Below, piece by piece: positions 54,502 to 64,000 of a stretch of 64,000 nucleotides of DNA (the first letter of the stretch is position 1; each line of letters opens with the position of its first letter). The translations under genes were made by a program, and so were the position numbers. The notes beneath the pieces were generated by a model, which saw only the letters and a list, made by a program, of their open reading frames with translations, did no database searches and was not told the origin of the DNA. Origin of the DNA: Notamacropus eugenii (taxonomy: Eukaryota; Chordata; Mammalia; Diprotodontia; Macropodidae). The DNA lies in the NCBI RefSeq assembly GCF_028372415.1, contig NC_092875.1:52770271-52834270 (forward strand). The letters run 5' to 3'.

Positions 54502-55404
54502 GGGAACGGACCCAGGATGGCAGAGTTGTAGCACAGAGTTGCTTAGATTTCTCTCTCCAAGTCTAGCCAAATACTTGTAAAAAATAACTGTACACAAATT
54601 CTGGAGCTGTAGCACCCACAGAATGATGGAATGAAGCAAATTTCCACCACAAATAGCCTGGAAGGTAGATGGGAAGTGTCTATCACACCATGTTGGGAGC
54701 AGAGTGCAGTCCTGTGTGGGCCTCACTGGCACAGAGGGGACCAGAATAGGCCTGGGGTGAGGGTGGGGTTCTGAATCTCTGGCACCTGTGGCAGTTTCCA
54801 GATTTCATGACCCCAAAATGCTGAGGACAATTTGGAAGGTCAGTGGAAAAAATCTGTTAGATTTGTGTGAGAGAATAGAGTGGCCCAGCCCCAGCAACAG
54901 GGCAGCAGAGGGGGTGTGGGGGAGGAGGAACTCGCAGCAGCCACAGGAGCAGCAGAGACAGTGGCAGTGACTGTTTTTGGAGCTCTAGGTCCACATATTG
55001 TGAAGGGATTGAGTGACTGGAAATACACCCCCCATCCCCACCCCTACTAGAAGCAGAGAATAATCTTGACAAAGAACTCACAAGTCAAGTAAATAGCTGG
55101 GGAAATGAGGAAAAACTGGAGAAAGACCCAGAGTACAAATTCTTTGGTGAAAAGCAAGACCAAAATATACAAACAGAACAAGGCAACAAGGTTAAAGATC
55201 CTACACCTGAAGCCTACAAGAAAAAATGAATTGGTCTCAGATCAAGGAAGAACTCAAAAAGAATTTTGAAAATCAACTAAGAGAAGTAGAGTAAAAATTG
55301 GGAAGAGAAATTAGAGTGATGCAAGAAAATCATGAAAAATGAGTCAATTGCTTGCTAAAGTAGACCCCCAAAAATGCTGAAGAAAATAACATTTTAAAAA
55401 ATAG
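54502..55404 (+). mobile_element. 3'-truncated HAL1/L1 insert: leader and start of ORF1 only
   Basis: Opens with CCCAGGATGGCAGAG, a family-typical 5' end. It carries the leader and the ORF1 N-terminal part (EEKLEKDPEYKFFGEKQDQN) up to the first coil heptads, and ends at 'aataacattttaaaaaatag'. No RRM, C-terminal domain, 3' UTR or tail is present. LINE inserts normally lose the 5' end, so loss of the 3' end with a good target duplication is unusual. Confidence 0.75.
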
Positions 55405-55421
55405 AATAAATGCAGAAAAAA
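55405..55421. repeat. Target-site duplication, right copy (insert at 54502)
   Basis: AATAAATGCAGAAAAAA. The L1 RT motif continues directly as TFDKIL. Confidence 0.85.
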
Positions 55422-55891
55422 CTTTTGACAAAATCCTATAAAAAAATTAGAGAATACAGAAATAAATGGAGCTTTTCTTAAAATGTTAAGCAGTATCTAT
55501 CTAAAGCCATCAACAAGTATTATCTGTATCAGGGATGAGCTAGAAGCCTTCCCAATAAAATCAGCGGTAAAACAAAGATGTCTATTATCCCCATTATTAT
55601 TCAATATTGTACTAGAAATGTTAGTTTTAGCAATAAGAGATGAAAATAAATTGATGGAATTAGACTAGGCAATAAGGAAACAAAGCTATCACTCTTTGAA
55701 GATGACATTTTGGTATACTTGGAGAATTCCAAAGAATCAAATAAAAAAAAAAACTACCTGAAATAATAACTTTAGCAAACTTGCAGGACATAAAATAAAC
55801 TCACATCAATCATCAGCATTTCTATATGTTACCAGCAAAGCTCAGTAAGAGGAAATAGAAAGAGAAATTCCATTTAAAATAACTGTAAACA
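55422..55891 (+). pseudogene. L1-C ORF2: reverse-transcriptase palm
   Basis: The open block 55483-55668 has LSSIYLKPSTSIICIRDELEAF, then KQRCLLSPLLFNIVLEMLVLAIR. The catalytic box reads FEDD (55695-55706) in place of FADD. The following 'sfl/SSAFLYVTSKAQ' motif is kept. A second HAL1 inserts just after FKITVN. Confidence 0.8.
55876..55891. repeat. Target-site duplication, left copy (HAL1-7)
   Basis: AAAATAACTGTAAACA; the partner at 58194-58209 has one mismatch. Confidence 0.85.
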
Positions 55892-56309
55892 GAAGATGGT
55901 GAAGTAGAAGTAAGGAGCTACTATAGCTCTCTCCCTAAATCCCTCAAAAAAACTGTAAAAAATGACTCTAAACAAATTAAGTTAAAGGGAGGTGTCTCTT
56001 GCACCAGACTGAGAACAGAGCACAGTTCAGGGTGGGCCACACCTGCATGGACTAAGTGGGAGCAGGCCTTAGGGAACTGAATCATTGGTGGTGGCTGCTG
56101 CAGTCTCCAGAATTCTCAACTCACAAATGCTAAAGAGGGCTTCAAAGGTCAGTGGGAAGGGTCTCTCACCTGGCTGAGAGGCAAGCATGGTCAAGCCCCA
56201 ATCCCAGCCCTGGCACCAGCCCCAACACCAGGGCAGCTGTAACCACTGCTGAAGTAAAGGCTGCTTCTGGAGATCTTCACTTAATAAAGCCCAAAAGTCA
56301 AGCAACTAC

Positions 56310-57366
<1,057 letters not shown>

Positions 57367-58193
57367 CAGAGGGCACAGGGTGAGCTGAATATTCAGGGAT
57401 GATATCTAAAAAAGAAAATTAAGTATTGAGAGGAATGTACTAGGAGAAACAGAAAGAGAGAGTTAACATGCAGTAAATCATTTCACATAAAAGAGGCAAG
57501 TAAAAGCTTTTACAATGGAGAGGAAGAAGGAGAAAGTAAGAGGGAATAAGTGATCCTTCCTTTCACTGAATTTGGCTTCAGTAGGGAATAACATACACAC
57601 TTCATTGGGTATAGAAATTTATCTTATTCTACAGGAAAATGTGGGAAGGACAGGGATAAAAGAGGAGATATGATAGAAGGGATGGCAGATTGGGGAAGGG
57701 GTAATCAGAAGCAAATCCTTTGATAGAGGGACATGTCAAAGCAGAGAACTGAATAAATGGAGATAGGATAGGATAGAGGGCAATATAGTTAGTCTTTCAC
57801 AACATTACTGTTCTGGAGGTGTTTTGCATGACATGTATAACCTTTATTGAATTGCTTGCCTTCTCAGTGAGGTTATGTGGGCAGGAGGAAAGGGAGAGAA
57901 TGTGGAACTTAAAGCTGTAAAAATGAATGTTAGAGGTCATTTTGATATGCAACTAGGAAATAAGATATATAAGCAATGGGGTTTAGAAATCTATCTTACC
58001 TTACAGGAAAATAGAAGGGAAGGGGTTAAGAGGGAAGGGAATGATAGAAGGGAGAACAGATTGGAGGAAAGGGCAATCAAAATACACTCTGTCTTGGGAT
58101 GGGGGTAGGAGGGAGATGGGAGATAATTTGAAATTCAAAATTTTTGAGAAGTGAATGTTGAAAACTGAAAATAAATAAATTTATATGACAAAT

Positions 58194-58209
58194 AAAATAA
58201 CTATAAACA
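58194..58209. repeat. Target-site duplication, right copy (HAL1-7)
   Basis: AAAATAACTATAAACA, one mismatch from 55876-55891. L1-C ORF2 resumes as YLGVCFPR-like sequence. Confidence 0.85.
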
Positions 58210-58690
58210 ATATAATATTTAGGAGTTTGCTTCCCAAGATAAATCCAGGAACTATATGAACATAATTATAAAACACTTGACATACAAATGAAGTCAGACA
58301 TAAAAAATTGGAAAAATATTAATTGCTCATAGGTAAGCTAAACTAATATAATAAAAATGACAATTCTACATAAATCAATTTACTTATTCAGTGCCATAAA
58401 AATCAAAACTACAAAAAATTATTTCATAATGCTAGAAAAAGCAACCACAAAATTTATCTGGGAGAAGAAAAGGGCAAAAATATCAAGGAAATTAATGAAA
58501 TAAAATACAAAAGAAGGTGGCCTAGCTGTACCAGATATAAAACTATATTATAAACTAGCCATCATCAAAATTATCTGGTACTGTTTAAGAAATAAAGTAG
58601 AGGATCAGTGGAATAGATTAGCTACATAAGACACAGTAGTCAATGACTATAGTAATCTTCTGTTTGATAAACCCAAAGACTGTAGTTAAA
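58210..58690 (+). pseudogene. L1-C ORF2: region after the reverse transcriptase
   Basis: Reads NIIFRSLLPKINPGTI-like sequence, then KATTKFIWEKKRAKISRKLMK, GGLAVPDIKLYYKLAII, and VEDQWNRLAT before ending at 'gataaacccaaagactgtag'. It is the counterpart of 130-700 in the first L1, on the opposite strand. Confidence 0.75.
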
Positions 58691-58959
58691 ATATTATTTA
58701 CTAATATTAAAGAAAAAATACCCTATATAAGGTTCAAAAAAACTGTGTCTGTGTTACAAAATACATATCTAAATTGATTCTCTGGAGAAATTGCTTCTGA
58801 GAAATATTCCTTCATGTAATAACTATAATATAACCACAGGAAAAATTTTCATTTTTAGTTAAATGAATTAAATTTAAATTTAATTTAAAATTAATTCATT
58901 TAATTAAAAATGTAACCCTTCTCACCTATTCTACCTTCCCTTTCCCCACCGTGAAAAGA
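58691..58959. other. AT-rich stretch with a palindrome
   Basis: No repeat family assigned. 58859-58903 is an inverted repeat with 13-bp perfect outer arms (TTAAATGAATTAA / TTAATTCATTTAA). It extends inward with one mismatch to about 22 bp per arm. Confidence 0.7.
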
Positions 58960-59595
58960 AGAGAAAAATATCCCTTATAATAGATATGCAAATTTATAGT
59001 AAATCCATAGACAAAACAAGTGGGGTGGGAGGGATAATAGAAGGGAGGGCAAATGGGAGGAGGGAGTAATTAGAAGTAAACACTTTTGGGGAGGGACAAG
59101 GTCAAAAGAGAGAATAGAATAAATGAGGGGCAGGATATGATGGAGGGAAATATAGTTAGTCTTACACAACATGACTATTATGGAAGTCTTTTGCAAAACT
59201 ACACATATACAGCCTATATTAAATTGCTTGCCTACTCAGTGGGGATGTATGGGAAGGGAGGGAGGGAGGGAGAGAAGTTGGAAATCAAAGTTTTAGGAAT
59301 GAATGTTGAGAATTGTTTTTGCATACAACTGGGAAATAAGAAATATAGGTAATGGGGTCGAGAACTCTTTCTTGCCCTACAAGAAAAGAGAGAAGATGGG
59401 GATAAGGGAAGGGAGGGGTGTGATAGAAAAGAGGACATATTGAGGGAAGGGGTAATCAGAATGCATGGTGTTATGGGGTTGGGGGAGGGGAGAGATAGGG
59501 AGAAAATTTGGAACTCAAAATTTAATGGAAACGAATGTTGAAAACTAAAAATAAATAAATAAACATAAAAAATAAATAAAAGGGGAAAAAAAGTT
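58960..59595 (+). mobile_element. HAL1 3' UTR fragment, plus strand
   Basis: A 5'-truncated copy: purine-rich 3' UTR, 'attgcttgcctactcagtggggatg', a quadruplex motif at 59475-59500, and a tail of AAATAAATAAATAAAC. No ORF1. Confidence 0.8.
59475..59500 (+). other. G-quadruplex motif in HAL1 3' UTR
   Basis: Four-G run, TT, five-G run, A, four-G run, AGAGATA, three-G run. It is the counterpart of 2186-2210 and 31568-31596. Confidence 0.65.
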
Positions 59596-59639
59596 GTTTG
59601 CCATTACAATGCTGTTCTTGGTGCTGTCTGATTCGCTAT

Positions 59640-60600
59640 GTATGAGTCCTACGTGTCTTCCTATTTTTTTAATGATGCAATCCCTTTTGTTATTTCTTGT
59701 AGCATAATTGTATTCCGTACATTTATATATCTTAACTTATTCAGTCATTCCCCAATTCACGGACACTCTGTTTAGTTTCCAGTTCTTACCACCACAAAAA
59801 GAGCTACCATAAATACTTTTATACTTATGACTCTTTTCTCTCTTTCTTTGATTTCTTTGATCTATAGACCTAGTAATAATATCTCTGGGTCAAATGGCAT
59901 GAACAGCTTAGTGAGCCTTTGAGCATAGTTCCAAATTGCTTTCCAAAATGGCCAGACAAATTCTTATTTCTACCAATAGAGATTTAATGTACTGGGTTTC
60001 CAACAGCCACCACCTTTTCCAGACTTTTACACTTTCATTTTTTCTATTTTGCAAATTTGATGAATGTGAGTAGAAACCTCAGTCACCTTACTTTGTTTTT
60101 CTGTAATTATTAGTGATTTGGAAAACTTTTTCACATGACTAAAGATACTATTGGATTTCTTCCTCTGATCCTTTGACCATTTACCAATTAAGGAACGACT
60201 CTTATTATAGAAGCAGCTAGGTGGTGCATTGGATAAAGTTCTGGGCCTAGGGTCAGAAAAAACTCATCTTCCTGAGTTCAAATACAGCCTCAAAAACTTT
60301 CTAGCTAAGTGACCCTGGGCAAATTGCTTAACAGCCTTTCCCATATTTCCTTAACTGAGGAATTGAAGGAAGAAATGGCAAACCCCTCCAGTAACTTGCC
60401 AAGAAAATCCTAACTGAACTAATGAAGAATCAGACATGACTGATGAATAATAACAATACTGCTACACATTTGAAACAGTTTGCTATTTATTTTGGAAATT
60501 AAACCTTTATCAGAAATGATTTTTTTCAGTTACCTACTTCCCTTTTAGCATTAGTTGAATCATTTCTGTTTATACAAAAATATTTAAATTTTATACAACC
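59640..60600 (-). mobile_element. 5'-truncated L1: ORF2 C-terminal region, split by a SINE
   Basis: Reverse reading gives the ORF2 end ('cattccccaattcacggacac', 'gagcatagttccaaattgctttcc') and continues past the SINE at 60205 with 'gaaattaaacctttatcagaaatga' to 'tatacaaccaaaa'. The order matches 62070-62740. All frames are broken. Confidence 0.75.
60205..60460 (+). repeat. CORE-SINE, plus strand, inside L1
   Basis: Head 'agcagctaggtggtgcattggataaagt', box B 'gagttcaaatac', then 'aagaaatggcaaacccctccagtaacttgccaagaaaatc' as the tail module and 'gaatcagacatgactgatgaataataacaa' at the end. A complete example of the tail that appears inverted at 19463. Confidence 0.85.
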
Positions 60601-60770
60601 AAAAGTGGTGCAGTGGGTGGAGTGTAGGATTGAGAGTTGAGAGGATCTAAGTTAAATCCCATTAATGCAAATCATTCCTTTAGTAGCTATGTGCCATTAG
60701 GCACATCTCATCTCATCATTTTAGCTTTGCCATCTTTGAAATGATTGATTGTTATACTGTAGGAGAAATT
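60601..60770 (+). repeat. Degenerate tRNA-type SINE/MIR
   Basis: 'gtggtgcagtgggtggagtgta' head and 'gttaaatccca' in place of box B; the core is degraded. Confidence 0.6.
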
Positions 60771-61249
60771 CAAGTTAAAGACTTCTAAGCTTTTAGTGCT
60801 CCAAAAATTGTCTGATACAGACAAAAGTCTGATTTCTACTCTGCTGGTATGAGCTCTGAAAACGTCTGTCTAAGTTTGAATCCTAGCTATATACCTGTGG
60901 GCTTGCCCCGCTTCGAGTTCCACTAAACTGTTATTGGATGCAACCAATATCAGGAAACTAGAAATCTCTACAAGTTTATAGTGGCAGAAATGCAGACTCC
61001 ACTTTGGTTAGGAATTTCTGCACTGGTTATTCAGCTACAGGCTTCAGACTGTTATGGAAGCTTAAATAGAGATCCTGCCCTGCTGCTGGTGTTACACAGA
61101 TGTTGCTTGCTCATGAACTGGCATCTTGTCAGTACACAGCCTAGAGTCTCTGACAGCTCTTCATTTTGGAACATCATCTCTAAGCAAAGACTCCCTCCGA
61201 AGATTCTTGCCCAAGATTTGTAACCTGGTACTAACTATGAGGTAATGAC
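60771..61249. other. Unassigned; possibly old L1 leader
   Basis: Non-coding. Its position before the leader fragment at 61250 and its composition suggest an L1 leader, but no specific match is visible. Confidence 0.3.
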
Positions 61250-61590
61250 CAATAGAGCTATCAATTGGCATCTAATCCTGAACCTTAAACAATTTTAAGC
61301 CCCTTTGTGCTGAATTTACCCTGATTTCTTGCTCTGATACATAGTCTCTTCCTTTATTGGAATGTTCTTCATGGCTATTTCTGGATAGACCCCATTCTGA
61401 ACATCTGGACACTTCTATTACCATCTCCCTATATTGACATGATCTAGAAAAGATGGCTTACTGTAATTTTTCTTGGATTTCAGTCAGTCTGCAATCTGAT
61501 GAATTTTTAGATCTTTTTTGGAGGAGTTTTTGGGTAGAACTCAGCTGAACTTTTGTCTTGCTAGTGTACTATTTTGGCTTTATATCTTTT
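61250..61590 (-). mobile_element. L1 leader fragment
   Basis: Homologous to 12781-13050 over 'gatagaccccattctgaac' to 'agatcttttttggaggagtt'. Contains AAGATGG on the plus strand, which may be chance. Confidence 0.45.
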
Positions 61591-61946
61591 TAATTAATTA
61601 ATTAATTTTCAGTTTTCAATATTCACTTCCATAAGTTTTAAATTTTATGCACTTCCCTCCCCTTTCCTCTCCCCAGACACAATGCAGTCTGATATAGGCT
61701 CTACATATACATTCTTATTAAGCATATTTTCACATTAGTCATGCTGTACATAAGAATTAGAACAAATGGGAGGCACCATGAGAAAGAAAAAACAAAACAA
61801 AACATAGAAAGAGAGTAAATAGTATGCTTTGATATACATTCAGACCCCATGTTCCTTTCTCTGGATGTGGATGGCATTTTCCATCATGAGTCTTTTGGAG
61901 TTGTCTTGGGTCCTTGCGTTGCTGAGAAGAGCTAGGTCTATCAAAC

Positions 61947-62479
61947 TCAGTCATCACAAAATGTGGCTGTTACTATGTACAATGCTCTCCTGGTTCTGCT
62001 CATTTCACTCAGTATCAGTTCGTATAACCCTTTCCAGATTTTTCTGAAGTTTTCCTGCTTATCATGTTTTATAGCACAATAGTATTCCATTACATTCATA
62101 TACCACAACTTGTTCAGCCATTCTCCACTTGATGGGCATCCCCTTAATTTCCAGTTCTTGGCCACAATGAAAAGAGCTGCTATAAATATTTTTGTATATG
62201 GGTGTACTTTTTGCATTTTTATGATCTCTTTGGGATACAGCCCTAAAAGTGATATTGCTGGGTCAAAAGGTACACACATTTCATAGCCCTTTGGGCATAG
62301 TTCCAAATTGCTCTCCGAAATAGTTGAATCACTTCACAACTCCACCAATAATTCATTAGTGTTCCAATTTTCCCATATCTTCTCCAGCATTTATCATTTT
62401 CCTGTTGTGTCATGTTAGCTAATCTGATAGGTGTGATGTTATATCTATCAGTTGCTTTAATTTGCATTTCTCTAATCAA
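61947..62479 (-). pseudogene. L1 ORF2 C-terminal domain remnant
   Basis: Two overlapping blocks. 62243-62479 has MTQQENDKCWRRYGKIGTLMNYWWSC, the cysteine-rich motif, which in L1 reads C-x3-C-x7-H-x4-C. Here the second Cys is Tyr and the His is Asn. 61947-62306 has PFDPAISLLGLYPKE, FIAALFIVAKNW, and LWYMNVMEYYCAIKHDK, the conserved end of ORF2. One frameshift separates the blocks. Confidence 0.85.
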
Positions 62480-62785
62480 TAGTGATTTAGAGCATTTTTT
62501 TCATATGACTATAGATAGCTTTAATTTCTTTCTCTGAAAACTGCCTGTTTATATTCTTTGGCTATTTATTAATTGGGGAACGACTTGTGTTCTTATGAAT
62601 TTGACTCAGTTCTCTATGTTTTAGAAATGAGGCCTTTATCAGAGACACTGGTTGTAAAAATCGCTTCCAAGTTCTTGGTTTCTATCCAAATCTTGGTTGG
62701 ATTGGCTTTGTTTATGCAAAACTTTTTCAATTTAATGTAACCAGAATTATCCATTTTTGCATTTTATAATGTTCTCTTTCTCTGG

Positions 62786-63355
62786 TCATAAATTTTGCAT
62801 TCTCCATAAATCTGATAGGTAAACTATTCTTTGCTCTTCTAATTTGCTTACAGTATCAGCCTTTATACCTAAATTTTGTACCCATTTGGATTTTATTTTG
62901 GTATACAGTGTAAGATGTTGGTTGAGGTCCAGTTTCTGCCATACTATTTTCCACTTTTTCCAGCAGTTTTTGTCAAATTGTGAATTTTGATCCCAGAAGC
63001 TGGGCTCTTTGGTTTTATCAAACAGTAGATTACTATAATCATTGACTACTGTGTCGTGTGTACTTAACCTATTCCACTGATCCAAATACCCTTCTTTCCC
63101 ATTAGAATGTAAATATTTGATTTTCATTAAATCTGTTATGATTTCTTGCTCATATTTTCCTTTTAATCTGTCTCCTAATTTTAGGTTTTGTATTTCCATG
63201 TTTATTTTCAGCTCATGTCTTTTCATCAGGAATGCTTGAAATTTCTCTATTTTATTAAAAGTCCATACTTCAATATCCTCATTTCCATTAGATAAATGTG
63301 CTAGAAAAGTTATTCTTAGTTGCAAGCTCAAGTCTTTTGCTTTTTGTAAAATCAT
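62786..63355 (-). pseudogene. In-frame fusion of ORF1 C-terminus and ORF2 segment, 189 codons
   Basis: Residues 1-58 read as the ORF1 C-terminal domain (ILQKAKDLSLQLRITFLAHLS, KIEKFQAFLMKRHELKINME). About 30 linker residues follow (GDRLKGKYEQEIITDLMKIK). Then ORF2 begins at DQWNRLSTHDTVVNDYSNLLF and runs through KEPSFWDQNSQFDKNCW to LSDLWRM. The frame is open across the join. Upstream, in another frame, the ORF1 part continues with FTEDLADITKKKQRAWN. Such a fusion has no enzymatic domain, so a function is doubtful. Confidence 0.75.
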
Positions 63356-63699
63356 ATTCCAAGCTCTTTGTTTCTTTTTAGTGATGTCTGCTAAATCTTC
63401 TGTGAACCTGCCTATGGATTGTTGGTAGTTAAATTCTTTCTTTCTGGCTCTTTTTCTTTAATCTAGAAATTCAGAATTTGGCTATGAATCATTTCATTTT
63501 GGGGTTGTTTTCAGATAATTCATTCTTTCTATTTTGACTTTGTCCTCTGCTCTTGAGAGATCTAGACAGTTATCTTTTATGAATTCTTGAAAGTTGATAT
63601 CTATTCTCTCTTTTCATGGTTTTCAATTAGTCTAGTGATTCTTGTATTTTCTTTCCTCAATCAATTTTACAAGTCAGTTGTTTTTTATATGACTGAAGG

Positions 63700-64000
63700 A
63701 GCACTTGTATTTTTTGGGTGCTAATTATTGGCCAAAATTAGCACAGGCAGCAGAGAATTGATCCATACTTTGTTGCGTCTCAGCTTCAGAGGCTGTGTTG
63801 AGGGCACAATCATCTGCAAACAGAAACTCACACGCCCACACTCCCTCCACTTTGGTCTTGGTTTGTAACCTTTTCAAATTGAAGAACTTATCATCAGTGT
63901 GGTAGTTGACCTTGATGCTGTGTTCATCCTCATCGACAACATTTGACAACATGGCTGAAAACATCATGCTAAAAAGCATGGGAGCAAGCACACAGCCCTG
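63700..64000 (-). pseudogene. RTE-like LINE reverse transcriptase, partial
   Basis: The open block 63725-63991 reads LAPMLFSMMFSAML, then FNLKRLQTKTKV, then the catalytic box FLFADDCALNTASEAE (FADD at 63809-63820), and QQSMDQFSAACANFGQ before a stop. The spacing LAPMLF to FADDCAL differs from the L1 type (LSPLLFN to LFADDM). It matches non-L1 LINEs, most likely the RTE clade, which also fits the RTE-type tails nearby. Upstream is cut by the window end. Confidence 0.65.

Larger units (their letters stand above)
61593..63690 (-). mobile_element. L1 with large internal deletion (ORF1 joined to ORF2 end)
   Basis: In sense order: part of the ORF1 RRM and C-terminal domain (63690-63180), a join, the ORF2 region from DQWNRLST (about 63085 down), the ORF2 C-terminal domain, a 3' UTR and an A/T tail at about 61593. 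Endonuclease and RT are gone. The left edge TTAATTAATTAATTAATT is the reversed tail. Confidence 0.75.

Overview
This window is metatherian (marsupial) nuclear DNA with no intact host gene. The evidence is the repeat content. It has marsupial-type L1 LINEs and many ORF1-only 'half-L1' (HAL1) elements, plus tRNA-headed CORE-SINEs with marsupial tails. RTE-type 3' ends, CR1/L3 and L2 fossils and MIR relatives complete the picture. CpG is scarce except in the 5' leaders of the younger HAL1 copies. The species cannot be fixed from the sequence alone.

Layout. 1-8122 is a near full-length L1 on the minus strand (ORF2, spacer, ORF1, 5' leader), split by a complete HAL1 (2114-4859) flanked by an exact 11-bp target duplication. 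8123-15400 holds L1 leader pieces, an LTR-like block, MIR/CORE-SINEs, an L2 end and the first copy of an unassigned repeat. 15415-18199 is a second complete HAL1 with an open ORF1. 18.2-26.4 kb is the quietest part: SINEs, CR1/L3 ends, an RTE 3' end, a 450-bp purine tract and unassigned DNA. 26.4-39.7 kb is a nest of L1 and HAL1 copies; a third complete HAL1 (28743-31660, plus strand) sits inside an older minus-strand HAL1. 39.7-47.4 kb has a solo-LTR-like block, a CR1 reverse-transcriptase fossil, an L2 split by a SINE, several MIRs and about 2.4 kb with no recognisable content. 47.4-58.7 kb is plus-strand L1 debris holding a PPP1R3F-like pseudogene and two further ORF1-type insertions. 58.9-63.7 kb has more L1/HAL1 3' ends and an L1 with ORF1 fused in frame to the end of ORF2. 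The window closes in an RTE-like reverse transcriptase.

How the parts work together. The HAL1 copies have a promoter-like leader, ORF1 (an RNA-binding chaperone) and a 3' UTR with an A-rich tail, but no endonuclease or reverse transcriptase. The L1 copies here carry those enzymes but all are broken. Established knowledge of HAL1 and SINEs says they are copied in trans by active LINE machinery elsewhere in the genome. The best leads are the intact ORF1-only elements with trimerisation motifs, the open antisense frame across their leaders, one copy with a duplicated leader unit, the recurrent 3'-UTR G-quadruplex motif, the ORF1::ORF2 fusion and a 3'-truncated insertion with a clear target duplication. 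All identities come from reading the sequence; no database search was possible.
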